Assembly: GCA_951799445.1 (NCBI GenBank)
Contig: OX637288.1
Coordinates: forward strand, 11,534,501-11,598,500
Source: Pseudisothecium myosuroides
Lineage: Eukaryota > Streptophyta > Bryopsida > Hypnales > Lembophyllaceae
Reading direction: 5' to 3'
Length of the DNA stretch: 64,000 nucleotides
The notes below the pieces were generated by a model. That model saw only the letters and a program-made list of their open reading frames with translations, was not told the DNA's origin and did not search any database. Below, in pieces: positions 33,903 to 45,904 of the stretch. Both the position numbers and the translations under genes were made by a program. Each line of letters opens with the position of its first letter. Position 1 is the first letter of the stretch.

Positions 33903-35780
33903 TTATGAGGCTAGAAATGCATGTCAAAACAAAGACCAAAGCTTATGCATCCAATCTATTCTTGAGTGATGGAGATTTTGGTCACACTAAGATGAACAAT
34001 GGGACAAATAGTGGCCACAAGGAAAACCTTGAGTGACGGATTTGGAGAGGGACGGTTAAGGTGCTCACCTGTAAAAAAAACATCACTTTTTGCTATTGTG
34101 CATAGTTATTATTATTATTATTAGACTGGTTAAAATTTCATATTTTCTTATAGGCAAGTGAAAAGAGGTTCCAACACACAAAAGACCACACCATTTGGAT
34201 AGCGTGCAAAAGTTATAAAGGGTCAAAGTTGTTTTTGGTAGATGTTTTCAAATCGTTTCTTCTATGTAGGTACATATTGATTTTGGAAATGTACACAAAG
34301 TGATGATGTTGGTTTTAGACAGGATGTGATTTTGGAGTTTACCAACTTAGTGACCAAAATAGGTACTTCTACATTTCACATATATAAAATTATCATAGAA
34401 AGTGAATATTTTAATGAGTTAAATCGTGAACGTTCAAGGAAAAATATTATGATCATTTTAGGTGAGTAGCAAGGCTAACCATTATAGGATGCACTCTATG
34501 TTGGTTTCTTTTGCAGAGAGAGGGGAATTGGATTGGGTTAATGACTTTCAGGGGTTATTTAGGCAACGCACTTAAAAAACTCACATAATTTTTTTAGGTA
34601 GTCAAGAAAATCTAATTTCAAAGAGCCTTAAAAATAGACTAGTTTTTATATATTTAATGGAAAATTAGAGCGTAGTAAACAAAGAATATTGTAGTCAAGT
34701 ACATGGTCTTAGGATGCATCGTTTACATCAGTTAAAATCATCTTCATTATATTTTTAAAATTTCAAAAACAAGTTGTAGGATAAGATAATTCTGTAAAGC
34801 GCTTGGGCTCTGAAAGCATCCTCTAACATAGAAGTACATTTTTCTTTCTCAATTCACTGGCAGTGTACAAATAGTGTACATTTCAAGAAGTAGGCGCTTC
34901 CATTGACGAATACATTTCAACTTAAAAAATTCATAACTAATTCCGTGAAACTCCAAAAAATATGAAACGACTTGAGTTAGATGTCAATTCCATTTTTCTT
35001 TCAAGAAAAATTTACTGAAAAATATTTCAAGAAGTCTAACTTCCCCCAATTAAATGGGCGCTTGATGGACCTCACGCCATATACACACAGAGCATGTACT
35101 GTATTGCACACTCTCATCAGAATTCCATGTTACATACATCATTGAGCACCTTCCACACGTCAATTTGTAAGCACCTGAGCACCTAGTGACACAGGCTACA
35201 CAGCCCATTTCTCCCCCAATAACAAGCTTACTCATTGACTTCTCTCCAACTCTCCAAGTACCCAAAAGTCATGAACGTACCGAGTCAAAAAACGTCCAAA
35301 AAACAAAAGCCTCTCAGCAACTTCTTTTGAACGCAACTTCCCGAATGAACAAACACACGGAAACCATAGACAAGTCCGCCAGTGCACGTGAACACACTCA
35401 ATGAATGAGGTTGCCAGACTTTCGAAACCTGCGCAATGAAGCTCCCAACACGTACTTGTTCCCCCAACCCCAACAAGCAAAACAAACAAACGCCAAAACA
35501 AAAAACATTAGAGCAAATCTGTCCGAATCAGAAGATTCCAAAGCCAGAAGTAGATTTTTATTTTTATTTATTTTTGGTTTTTGGAAAGAGCAAAAGTAGA
35601 TTTCCAATCCTTGCTTAGAATGTGGGCGTCGTCGCCGTCACGACACGAACAGAGAACAGGAAACAGCCAGCGACAGTTCGTCCCTGGCTCGGTCCCTGGA
35701 CAACCACGGCGCAAAACCCGTGATTTTGGTTTTGGTCGAAGAACCTCAATTGAGAAGAAATCGTAGAACGGCAGTAGGCG
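33903..35780. other. Intergenic DNA with repeat fragments grading into a GC-richer leader
   Basis: Bases 34130-34330 are a dispersed repeat shared with 6600-6720 and, reversed, 29250-29400. Bases 34790-35085 are a truncated family 2 element ('atatgaaacgacttgagttag'). From 35180 the composition becomes GC-richer and A/C-rich like a plant 5' leader, but no supported exon lies before 35781. Confidence 0.4.
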
Positions 35781-36185
35781 ATGGCGGATCTTCACTCACA
35801 CTCGAAGAGAATTCAGTTTTGCTCGCAACCTCCACTCACACAATCCTTTGATCCCATTGTATAACCAGGCTATTAATGGTATTATGCTTTGCTAGATACC
35901 TGGACGGGGACTTATCAGATAATTTAAGGCTTTGGGTTGGATGGGGATCCGAACAAGACAATCTTGTTCACTGTAGGGATCCGCATTTTAAGGATACAAA
36001 AGGGACCACTGCCTCTCTGGTAAACAATGTTACCTGCCCCAAGACGGCCCACCACCATCGCCATCGCTATCTCCGTCTGTATTGCGGCTTTCTGCTGCTA
36101 CGTCTCTGTCCCAATTCAAGGCCCGCAAAGCAAGACAAAGCAAGTGTCCGAAATGCGTGCACACTTCGCTAGTACAGGAACTTAG
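35781..36185 (+). pseudogene. Possible broken 5' exon of a single-pass membrane protein
   Basis: An ATG in good context at 35781 opens 'MADLHSHSKRIQFCSQPPLT' and runs to a TAA at 35862-35864, where a dispersed repeat (35858-36032) begins. Directly after the repeat a frame starting at the ATG at 36027 encodes 'APRRPTTIAIAISVCIAAF', then a Cys/Val-rich hydrophobic end, then 'QGPQSKTKQVSEMRAHF', stopping at 36183-36185. Polar start, hydrophobic span and polar stem are the plan of a type II Golgi or signal-anchor protein. The reading that the repeat split one exon is inference; downstream exons are not identified. Confidence 0.35.
35858..36032. repeat. ~175-bp dispersed repeat, copy 2
   Basis: This is the partner of 31774-31967 with the same start, interior order and end. 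It separates the two coding-like pieces described at 35781-36185. Confidence 0.6.
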
Positions 36186-36348
36186 CATGTGTGCGTTTGT
36201 TGGTGAAGAGCTGGCACAGGGGTGCTAGCTATGACTTCGTCAAACCTGGTCACTTCCACGACGACTGTCACGCAGGCTGTCGACGCGTACGTGAATTTCT
36301 CACTGGTAACGTAACTCATCAAGGAAGCTTCGCGCTCAGATCTTCGGA

Positions 36349-36382
<34 letters not shown>
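36349..36382 (+). repeat. (GTC)n microsatellite
   Basis: About eleven GTC triplets in the leader region upstream of the GT61 gene. The poly-valine frame through it is a by-product of the repeat. Trinucleotide repeats in 5' leaders of plant genes are common and often variable in length. Confidence 0.9.
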
Positions 36383-36974
36383 TTCGGAGTCTTGCTCGAG
36401 ACAGACGAGTGAATGGAATTCATCAATGGAGTGTGAGGAGTGCCGGTTTGTATTGACTCTCGCTAGTGAGTAGTACTAATGATTCAGTGTCAAGCTTGTG
36501 CGCCTGTCTACTTTCCTGCAAATCCTGGTTGAAGAATTCGTGACTGGTCCCTGGTCGTTAGTTATAGAGTGAGTAGCGCTTTGAGACCAATTCAGTAGAG
36601 CGCGTTTTTTATATTGATTGTGCTGCAAGTCAGTAGCAGAATTTGGAAACTAACGAATCTGTAGACCTAGCTCGGGCTTGAGCACCGAAAGATTGACTAA
36701 TGCATTTGGGTTACGTCGTGCTCAGTGTTGATTGCGAATTGAAAACTAGATACGATCGTAGAGTGACTAGCTCTCTTGTAGAGATCAGTTTAGGGCGCTT
36801 TGTTTACATTGATTGTGCAGCAATTGACTAGTAGAATTCGGATTGGGAGACTAGCTTCTGGCTCACGAATGCATCTGGACCACAACGTGCTCAGTGCTGA
36901 TTGAGAATTAGATATTGCAATTGGATATTCGGACGTGGCCGACTTGATTACGACTGTGCGGACACGACTGCGAA

Positions 36975-36980
36975 TATATA
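36975..36980 (+). promoter_or_regulatory. Possible TATA box of the GT61 gene
   Basis: TATATA lies 117 bp upstream of the chosen ATG in GC-moderate DNA. It is a motif match only. Confidence 0.3.
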
Positions 36981-37096
36981 TCGAATCTTAGCGAAAAGTC
37001 ACGTCCGGGCGAAGACGGAGATTGGTGTATGAGCGATTGAATGGGAGGCACACACACCTGAGAGAGCTCATTCGGTGAGGAAATTGTTATAGTGGG

Positions 37097-39978
37097 ATGC
37101 AGCAGCTGGTGAATTCTAGATTGGGGCAAGCGGCAGCAAAGGAAGCAGCTCTGTGGGGCAAGCTTGAGAGCCTTGGATCGTTGAAGAAGATGCGGATGAA
37201 GCTTGATGGGTGGAAGCGGAAGGGCTACCTGCGGGCGGGAGTGGACGCCTTGATGGCGAAGAAACGTGGTGTGCTCGCGCTCTCGGCTCTTGGATTGTTG
37301 CTGCTCATGGCCGCCTTCATCTTGCTAATGCACCTGCGCGATTTTTCCTCACGGCTGGGTACGTCGATTGAGCCTGCCTTCAATTCTCCTATTTGGTTTG
37401 TTATCAAAGAATTCTTGAAAATGGCAAAGTCTCAAGTTAAGCTCTGTGCTCTTGGAGGGTATGATTTCGGCACTTGAACACGACATATTGACGAATATGA
37501 TCATTGTCTCATCTTTGCTCCACTGCTCTAGTTCAAGTGTCATTCTCCTTTTGCAATTCCAAAGAGGTCTCAAGCTCGTCAGAACTTGTGGTACTAGTTC
37601 CGAGTGGATGCCATTTGATCCTGCACAAGGCACGTTGAGAATTTTTAGCAAATTCGTAAGCAACGGTCGACTCGTGAAATGAAACTAATTCAAATCAGTT
37701 CAAAGAGCGCCAGTGTTTCCACTGCTCTCGCTTCGTGTTTGGCGAGACCTCTACAAAACAATTTCGTAGGGTATAGCGCATCTAGGTTTTAGAAATGATA
37801 CTGTAAACGCTCCCTCTAGGATTGATTTCTGTGATTCAATCGTCATTTGCTCTACTCTTCACCAACTCCACCCTTGAAATCGTAGAGCGATTGAGTGCGT
37901 CCCATAGTAGAGTGATTGATAACGCTCACTCCCCTGTTTCACCAACGCAATCAAGCCTATTCGGTATTGCATTCTTGTAGAGCTCAATTAGCGATCATTG
38001 TTGTTGTTGCCTTGGATGTATTGCAGTATAATTTCTATCAATTCGGTAACAGTGAGAAGGCTAAATTTAGTGTTGAACTGCGCAGGTACTGAGAGCACCG
38101 CACGACTGCCCGGCACCATAGACGAAGAGTATTATTTCCAGTGCGACCGATCCCAATTCCGTTCCGACATCTGCAACCTCCGTGGCGACATCCGCTTACT
38201 GTCTCACAACAAGACGAAATCCTTCGTGCTCTACACACCAGACAGCCTCCCCTCCCGGACGGAAACCCTAAAGCCCTACACACGCAAATGGGAAGAGGGC
38301 TCCATGAGCTCCGTGAACGAGCTTTCGCTTAGAACTCAGACTGCAATTTCTCCCCGTCGGAATTGTGATGTCGTTCACACAGTTCCTGGCGTCGTCTTCA
38401 GCACCGCAGGGTACACGGGGAACTTGTACCACGAGTTCAACGACGGGCTGATCCCGCTCTGGATCTCCACGCAGCACTTGAACAGAGAGGTCGTGGTTGT
38501 AATCTCCAGTTTTCACGACTGGTGGTATATGAAGTATAGTGATGTGATGGCGCAGATAACAAAGTATGAGATCGTGGATCTGGAGGAAGACAAGAGAGTG
38601 CATTGCTTTCCGGAGATTGAAGCCGGGCTGCATATCCATGGCGAGCTCGCGGTAAACCCAAAGCGAATGCCGCAAATGGAAACCATCCGCGGGTTTCGAG
38701 AAGTGCTGAATCGGGCGTACAATCCAGGGCCAATTCAAGGTACAACGCTCTTCCTCCATCTTCATTCCATAAGTTTATACACTTACCATGAATAATTTCT
38801 TGGAACAACTCATCACGATAATACCTTTAAACGATCTTTAAAGTACAAGAAAGCTACATTCGATTATCATTGCCAACGCAGTTGTTACGATTATTTCCGG
38901 AAATACAAAATCATTTCGAGATTTTCGATCATTACTTGATTCAGGATCGTAAGATATATAACAATGAAGCTAGTTATGCATTATTAACCAAAAAATCCAA
39001 TTAAGCAATCAATGCACAGTAGATTGTAAAAACAGCTGGGACAGATGTAGAATCGGGAACCTCTCCGCTGCAAAATTTCCATACACTAGTTGTTCAAATG
39101 GCCATATCTTTCGCAATACAACTCCAAATCCAACAAAACTAATTTCATTACAATTCTATCCTGATTGTGCATCCGTCGGCATTAAAATAAAAAATCTGAT
39201 GCCGCTTCATTTTTTTTGCAATCCCCTCAGGATAACGTCACAGTTATGCATGTTTTACCAAACAATCCAATTATTCAAGTAATGCAAAGTAGATTGTAAA
39301 AACAGCCATATCGTTTGCTACACAACTCCAAATCCAATAAAACAAAATTCATTAGAATTCCATGCCTGCTTGTGCACCTTCGGGCTCACAAATCTAATGC
39401 CGCCTCTATTCACTACAGGCCAACATCAGGAACAGAAAGTGGACCAGCACAAAGCATCAATGCCGCGCTTGACAATCATTCTCCGCAAGAAGACGCGCAA
39501 GTTTCTGAATTTGCAGAAGACCGTGGACCTCGCACATAAATTAGGTTACAGAGTGAACTTGTTGAGTCCGTCGCCGTCCACAGAGCTCAAGAAGATTTTC
39601 AGGGTGCTCAACCGCACGGATGTCCTGCTCGGTGTGCACGGCGCCGCCATGACGCACTTCCTGTTCATGCGACCTGGGACGGTGTTCATCCAAGTCGTCC
39701 CACTGGGTACCGACTGGGCTGCGAATGAGTATTACGGGGAGCCAGCCAGGAAGCTTGGGTTGCATTACATGGCATACAAAATCACATCGAATGAAAGCTC
39801 CCTCAGTGACGTGTATGCTGCGACGGATCCCGTGCTGGTGGATCCCGAGAGCATCACGCAGCAAGGGTGGGAGAGCTTGAAGAGGATCTACCTTGAGGGG
39901 CAAGACGTAAGACTATCGTTGCGACGTGTGAGAGAGGTTCTCAAGGAAGCGAAAGCGGTCGTGAACCCTAAACCCTAA
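37097..39978 (+). CDS. GT61-family glycosyltransferase (3 exons, 491 aa)
   Basis: A type II Golgi membrane enzyme of family GT61 (DUF563), the group of plant xylan arabinosyl- and xylosyltransferases and beta-1,2-xylosyltransferase of N-glycans. Exons are 37097-37358, 38086-38739 and 39419-39978, all GT-AG. Residues 58-80 form one hydrophobic span after a Lys-rich cytosolic start. Landmarks are '[17 protein letters not shown]' (107-123), 'KPYTRKW' (150-156), '[20 protein letters not shown]' (187-206), 'WWYMKYSDV', '[14 protein letters not shown]', and '[18 protein letters not shown]' from 375, the conserved C-terminal nucleotide-sugar region. Length is normal for the family. The acceptor sugar and substrate cannot be read from sequence. 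The last codons and stop lie in telomere-like CCCTAAA repeats, so the C-terminal 'NPKP' may be a recent addition. Confidence 0.9.
38968..39412 (+). repeat. Direct duplication inside GT61 intron 2
   Basis: Bases 38968-39210 and 39244-39412 share 'ttatgcat.ttacca.a', 'agtagattgtaaaaacagc', 'ccatatc.tt.gc.acacaac', 'ctccaaatccaa.aaaac' and 'atctgatgccgc'. The second copy lacks about 65 bp present in the first. The second unit runs up to the polypyrimidine tract of exon 3. Confidence 0.75.
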
Positions 39979-40018
39979 GGAGTCTTAAACCCTAAACCCT
40001 GAAACCCTGAAACCCTGA
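39962..40018 (+). repeat. Short telomere-like CCCTAAA repeat at the GT61 stop codon
   Basis: About six units of CCCTAAA or CCCTGAAA follow one another; the TAA stop at 39976-39978 is part of one. CCCTAAA is the standard plant telomere unit. Such interstitial patches can come from break repair or simple expansion. Confidence 0.8.
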
Positions 40019-40779
40019 ACAGGATGCATCCGTGGACTGAAGTGTAGATTGCTGAGTATATTGACCGGCACATTGCCGTTGTTGTCGAAATGTGTATCAT
40101 AGGTAGAGTTGTTTTTGAGCTTTTATGGAAAGCTTTTTTTTGAGAGACGATTGGCTCAAATGCAATAAGATAAAATTGAGGGAGTTTTTGGAGAGATTTC
40201 CATTTTCAGGGAATATTGCCAACATTTGATGACCCACGATAATTAGATGACTCACGATAATTAGATGACTGGACAAGCATGTTCATTATGTCTATTTATT
40301 CTGCAATGTTGGGTGATTTTGTATAGGGCAATGCCCATGGAAGAGGGAATTGTCGAGAAAAATGTGTCAACGAGGTGGGTGGAGCCTGATGATTATATAT
40401 TGTTTTGCACAATTCTTAGCAACAAGGGATATCCAGGCATAAACCACACACCAAAAAATGCGAGAAATTTGTATGAACAAAAAAAAATTGGATGAAAAAT
40501 CCAAAATGTTTGATTATAAGGGTGGACCCATATAATGCGTTGATTATGCAAAGCAACTTGCCCAACAAATGAAAGGGGAATTTTTGACAGGGATTTACTA
40601 TGAAATACATGATCAATCCTCAACCAAATGTCAACCAATGCCTAAAGGAAGGTGGAAGGAAACCTTTAGAACAACCTCAAATCCATTGTTCAAATGTTTG
40701 ATCAAACTTTTGAATGCAAAAACTACAAGTTGAAAATTGTGATTCAAAAGCCAAGATTTAGATTCATAGATGCATCTTG
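40019..40779. other. GT61 3' flank and intergenic DNA
   Basis: This probably includes the GT61 3' UTR. A tandem 15-bp duplication 'gatgactcacgataattagatgact' lies near 40230-40269. The frame 40265-40495 shows no recognisable motif and is not called. Confidence 0.4.
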
Positions 40780-40975
40780 CACTATTAAAAAACCATGTTT
40801 TAGTTGTTCAATTTTCATGAACATCCAATGTAACAACCATGTTTTCATGTCAACAATGACGTCCAACTTTTATATGAAGATGTTACATTGGACATTATTG
40901 TTGACATTAAAACATAAATTGTTATGTAGATATCCAAAAAGAAACTATCAACCAAAATACGGTGTTCTTATAGTG
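40780..40975. mobile_element. CACTA-type MITE of the second hairpin family
   Basis: It begins CACTATTAAAAAACC and ends GGTGTTCTTATAGTG, with the 3-bp target duplication TTG on both sides (40777-40779 and 40976-40978). The interior is palindromic around GTTACATTGGACATTATTG and matches the degenerate element at 4712-4882. CACTA ends and the 3-bp duplication place it with En/Spm-type elements. It has no coding capacity. Confidence 0.85.
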
Positions 40976-43889
40976 TTGTGAAGACAAAAAAAAATAATAC
41001 CAGGGAATTTTCCACATGTCGTTGAGTACTAGAGGAGTTTTCCTAAAGATTCTCTGAAAACCCAATTCCTTGAGCTAGGTTTGTCATTTAACCCTAAGAA
41101 GCCCAAATTGGGCCTCATGTTTTTTGAGTAATTTTGAAGAGTTTATTTGGAGATTTGGTTTTCTAATATAGTTTTGAATTTTTTAAAAATTATATTCTAA
41201 AGCTTTTAAGCTTATTTTTATAATTTCATTAAATTTTTGGCACCGGCGTGCTGAAGCTATTGCTTGGGTACATTAGATGTAAATATAAGCTTGATATATA
41301 TTCTTGACAATATTTGGGAAAAACTGGCAGCTAGTCCAAAGTTAGCCGATGGAATTGGGAAGAAAATTGGTTGAAATTTGAAAACATTGGCAAAAATTTA
41401 GTGAAAAATCTATAAAATTTCTAATTTGAGTAAAAAATAGAGAAAATAACCAGACTATGTACTTGAAAAACCGGTTCAATTTGGAAATTGAAAGAAAATA
41501 GCCAGTAAAACTAAAAAAATTCCCGAATGTTGACCACTAGACATAGATGCAAAAAAGAGAAATTAGTATATAAAATGGGCTTAGAATGGACGTGGTTGAA
41601 GGCCTTAATGTTGCTGCAATGAAAAGAGTGCAATTTCATTCTTGGCAATAACAAGCATGAAGAAAAATTTAATTATGGAGAAAAAGTTATGAGGCATTGA
41701 AGTGGAGGTGTTTGGATTCCAAGGCAACCAAGGAGGGCTTATTGAGGAGCTTCATCCTAATTGAGTTTTTGTGTTATGGCAATGAAACTTGAAGGGTATC
41801 TTTTTAATCTTATCTACTACTTTGTATCAAAATTTCAGCTTCAATGGACTTGGGATCTATACATTATGCATAAAATACAACTGGGGTGTAGATGTAGTGA
41901 AGGGTTAGAAAATTAGTAGTAGGAAAATGTCCACCAAAGTTGAAATCTATGATTTATGCTAAATCAAAGTTAGGTATGGCATTTTCTAGGGAATCTTAAA
42001 AAGGGTTAGAAAGTCAGTAGTGGAAAAATGTCCACCAAAGTTGAACAATATTTTAGATTGGTATAAAAATTGCTATGTGAGTTGTTGAAAAATTGATCTA
42101 CAATGTGGCAAATTTCAATTGTTTGAAGCTACTATCCATCATCTATGCTAAATCAAAGATAGGTATAACAATTTCTAGGACATAGTGGAAACTATAAGAA
42201 AGGGATTTGGGAAAAAAGGAAGTTTGAGGGTAACTTTATTATTTAGAATGTTTTATGGGTATTTATGATTGTATACAAAGCACTTCTATAGCAAGGACCC
42301 TGTGCTATTCCGAGTCTAATAGCAAATCTTTGTGACACTAGATTCTAAAAGAAATTACATATTATACAAGAATTTTTTAATCATTTAGGCAAAAATTATA
42401 AAAATTATTGCGCCTTAAAACTACTAATTAACTATACTTTGTGTGAAAATTTAAAAAGAAAAGAAAATTAATATTTCATTTGTAAATGGATGACCAAAAA
42501 TGATATATTGCCAAAAGTATTATTTGGTTCCTTAAAGGGTGAAAAAATCATTTTTGTCTATTGTATTTGACATGTCAACAAGACTTTGGCTTTATTGCAA
42601 GAAGATTTTTTTATTGTCTATAGTTTATTTTACCATTCTATATTGATACTATATATTATTTGTTGTATACTTGCCAAAATTTCATAAGCAACGGTGCTAG
42701 TATGTGAGCCCAAGAATGCGAGCTTGTGAGCATTGAGCCTACAATATAGGTACCTATAATATAGATACCACACACTATAGAAGGTGTATGTATCATAAAC
42801 ACCTAAAATATGGGTACTTGTAACATATATACCATATAATTATAGACGGTTTCTATAGTATAAACACCTATAACATAGGTGTGTAGTATTCTAGGCTCGT
42901 GGGCTCACATTCCTATGCTCACATAATAGCAACCCTCAATTGTGAGGGGATTGTTTAATCCTTACATAGATTATTTTTTAAATTCTTCTTAATCCATAGG
43001 AGTCATTTTCAGAATTTCAATAGTAGGAGTGTAAAATTTGGAAATTTTAGGTAAAAAAAATTGTGGCATTAAAAGAACTAGCAATGAAATCTTCATTTTT
43101 TTGGCAAGAGTTATTTTTCATCACTTTCCTTTATAGATGAGTCAGAAACTTCTACACAAATTATGGAGCATTTAGTGATCAAGCTAGTCCTATGCAACAT
43201 ATTTATTTTTGGTGATCCATTGCAAAAAATCAACCTCAATAAGGCCTTCATGACAAGAATACAAGAAATTTGAATTTGTTTTACTACATTTCACCAAATC
43301 CATCCCAATGAGGAGTAGGAATTTGCCAAATTTTCTTACTACATTAAACTATAAAACACAAATAGAAAAATATTGTTAAAAATAATATAAATTAGCATCT
43401 TTATCTTATAAACAATCGCCACATGAACAACATGGCTATAGGACAAAAAGATTTATCCTCTTCTCATTGCTATAGAATAGACAATACCATTAATTCAATA
43501 TCCTTAAATGTACAATGTATCTACATCTAAGGTAGGGACTCCCAAATGTGTCTTTGATCCAAAAGCACTATCTTCACTAGATGCATTGTACATCCAGTTA
43601 ATCAATATGTACCTCCACCAAAACAATTTTAGAACCTCTACCAAAAAGAACTTTGACCATTTGTAACTTTTGCATGCAATATCCAAATGAAACATTTTTA
43701 GGGGCATTGAAATCCTCTTTGAGTTGCTAATAAGAAAATAGAAAAATTTGATGTCTCATATAGTAATAGTAACAATGATCTGACAAAGAAAAAAACAGTT
43801 GCTGTAGAGAGTTCCTACGGAATCAATAGTCGATCTCCATTCTAATTAACCTATAAATGCCACGGCGGACGTTTGGCGTCCAATGGAGG
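40976..43889. other. AT-rich intergenic DNA
   Basis: No gene is seen. It includes a direct repeat of 'agggttagaaa.t.agtagt..aaaatgtccaccaaagttgaa' at 41902-41946 and 42005-42045, the edge repeat copy at 42340-42520, and a reversed dispersed repeat at 43550-43740 shared with 34150. Confidence 0.45.
42702..42923. repeat. 222-bp unit with imperfect inverted ends
   Basis: The ends ATGTGAGCCCAAGAATGCGAG and the complement of ATGTGAGCATAGGAATGTGAG enclose two internal direct repeats rich in 'aatataggtacctataa' and 'ataaacaccta'. It may be a MITE. No target duplication was identified. Confidence 0.45.
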
Positions 43890-44450
43890 ACAGATAATCT
43901 TTTTGTATAGGACAGAAGTGCAACTATTCATCCTTATAATTTTGTTGTGAAAAGGGGAGGTCTTCTACAGTAGTTTGACTTCCAATGAGTACTTTTGCAA
44001 AATATTTTAAGGCAATGGTTCTCATTGGGTATCAAAAACGATGATTTCCATGGTCACCAGTTCGTCCTTTCAAGGATTAACCCTTGAAGGACGTTGTGGA
44101 CCAATGCATGACTTCACTATTAATTGTAGAAACAAAAAATGAACATATTGGTGCATTAATTGGAGCATTTTGGTGACTACCTTGGTCATGGGGGGCTCCT
44201 CCTTCTAAAGTTAACCCACAAACAAGGCCACAACCATTTTCTGGTCGATGAATGACAAAGAATCAAGATAGAAGTGTGTCGGATAGAAGTGCAACTATTT
44301 GTTCTCAAAATTTTGTGTAGAAAGGGGAAATCATATACAATAGTTTGACTTTCAATGACTGCTATTGAAGTTTTTTTAAACCAACAATTCACACAATGCA
44401 AAAAGGAATGATTTCCATGGTCACCAGCCCGTCCTTTAAGGGAACTATCC
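43890..44450 (-). repeat. Reversed dispersed repeat pair with CCTTTAAGGGTTAA-type borders
   Basis: Copies at 43890-44090 and 44240-44450 are reversed relatives of 25930-26402 ('gaagtgcaactattc', 'ggggaggtcttctac.gtagtttgact', 'gatttccatggtcaccag.tcgtccttt'). Between them the borders GTCCTTTCAAGGATTAA and TTAACCCTTGAAGGAC abut across one shared TTAA at 44077-44080. Confidence 0.55.
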
Positions 44451-44766
44451 ACCTATCCACCTTTTCATCACCCATTGGCGTAAAATGGTGAATTCCCCCG
44501 CAGTCCAGCGAGAGCAAAACGCAGCCACTTTGTTCTTGAGTTGCGGCAATTGCCGCCGCACGCGGCACGGATTCCGCAAGCATCACAGCGACCGACGAAA
44601 TCACTCAATTCTCAAAGAAATCACTAAACTCTCACTCCCTCAAAGAATCACAATACACACATTATGGCCTTGCCACACCCACACACTCCACCCCTAAATT
44701 CGGATTTCTGGGACACATTCACTCCACGCACACCAAAGAAACGCTCCTAACATACCTCATTTAGGG

Positions 44767-45114
44767 TTGATTCCATTTGAGGCACAAATGCACATCAGCT
44801 CTCATTTCGAGCTCCGAATTCCAATTCTACACCACCCCCACACAATGGGTCCTTGGCGGTCCCCATCCGCGATCTCTTCAGTACCCAAACTCCTCCTAGT
44901 CCCCATGCTCTTCCTCAACTGCCCCCACCCCATCTACTCCCTGCCTACAAGCTTCGCTAGTGGTGACGCAGCAGCCACATGTGCCGAGGACCTCGTGGCT
45001 TTGTTCTCGGGTCCCATACGAGCAGGCAAGTTGAGCATTACGCGAGCCACCGAACCCAAATCCTGCATTTGTCCGCTAGTCCCCTACATTCATCCTGTAT
45101 TTATCTACTGTTAG
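44767..45114 (+). CDS. Possible isolated 5' exon with a signal-like start
   Basis: The 115-codon frame lies in a GC-richer island (44460-45110). From the internal Met at 44842, 'MGPWRSPSAISSVPKLLLVP' followed by a Leu/Pro-rich hydrophobic stretch could be a secretion signal, then 'DAAATCAEDLVALFSGPIRA'. No family is recognised and no continuation was found downstream, where sequence is AT-rich. It may be a gene fragment or a chance frame. Confidence 0.2.
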   Translation: MIPFEAQMHISSHFELRIPILHHPHTMGPWRSPSAISSVPKLLLVPMLFLNCPHPIYSLPTSFASGDAAATCAEDLVALFSGPIRAGKLSITRATEPKSCICPLVPYIHPVFIYC

Positions 45115-45204
45115 GATTATGATTTTTGTGAGATTAGTAGAGAATTGTTGAGAGATCACTTTAGGTTCAAGATCGAGGTCTATTGAGATCAAATTTCTAT
45201 CACT

Positions 45205-45899
45205 ATGCATGAATTTTGGCTTTCTCCCAGCTTGCTAATTGAAGGCCAACCGAGTGTATTAGAAGAGATGAGTTACTATTGGTACCAATGGGCCAATGTA
45301 GGAGATGGCATGAATTCCCCAACTTACTTAGGATTCATTGCCAAGTCATTACAAGAAGCTAAAGAGGCTTGACTAAGTTGGTGAGGACTTCTACCTACGC
45401 ATGTTTCATTTGCAAGAGTACCCTGCATATGACGAGAAGAGATTCCCTATAAATTTGGGATACTGCCAGAAGGGTGAGCCAACTATTTGTGAAGATTTCT
45501 AGCTTATTAGCTTTTGCCAATGATATCTACCACTTTCATTGCTTCCAGGTGTCCAAGACCTTGCTATCACCAATCAAAATGAACCTGTGGACTAGACCTA
45601 TTATATAACCCTTTGGCACGGGGGAGTGGAAGTCTCCTACAACGAGCTTATCAAAGATGGTAAGAAACGAGAGAAAAGTACCTGAATCCTATTTCCCTGA
45701 TGATCCCGTCAATATTGATGTCGACAATTTATTCAGCACTAGGAAAATCAAAGCGCTATCCTGCAACAAGAGTAGGATGGCCTCCCTACAGGTTGTCCAA
45801 TCGTGGGAATCAATAGCACCCATGATGGACTTCCACAAGGAGTGGTTCGTAAGTCCAATGCACCATGGGACTGTATGGGAAGGATTCCCGTTGGCATAG
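45205..45899 (+). pseudogene. Frame-shifted coding sequence of unknown family
   Basis: Coding-like stretches follow one another in changing frames: 'QPSVLEEMSYYWYQWANVGD', 'GEDFYLRMFHLQEYPAYDEK' with 'FPINLGYCQKGEPTICEDF', 'WHGGVEVSYNELIKDGKK', then the open 45657-45899 with 'FPDDPVNIDVDNLFSTRKIK'. The run ends exactly where the reversed oxygenase pseudogene begins. I do not recognise the protein; a decayed transposon or host gene fragment is possible. Confidence 0.35.
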
Positions 45900-45904
45900 T
45901 ACCT

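Noticed and set aside
36191..36412. Frame with a poly-valine run
   Set aside because: Caused by the (GTC)n microsatellite; no other protein feature supports it.
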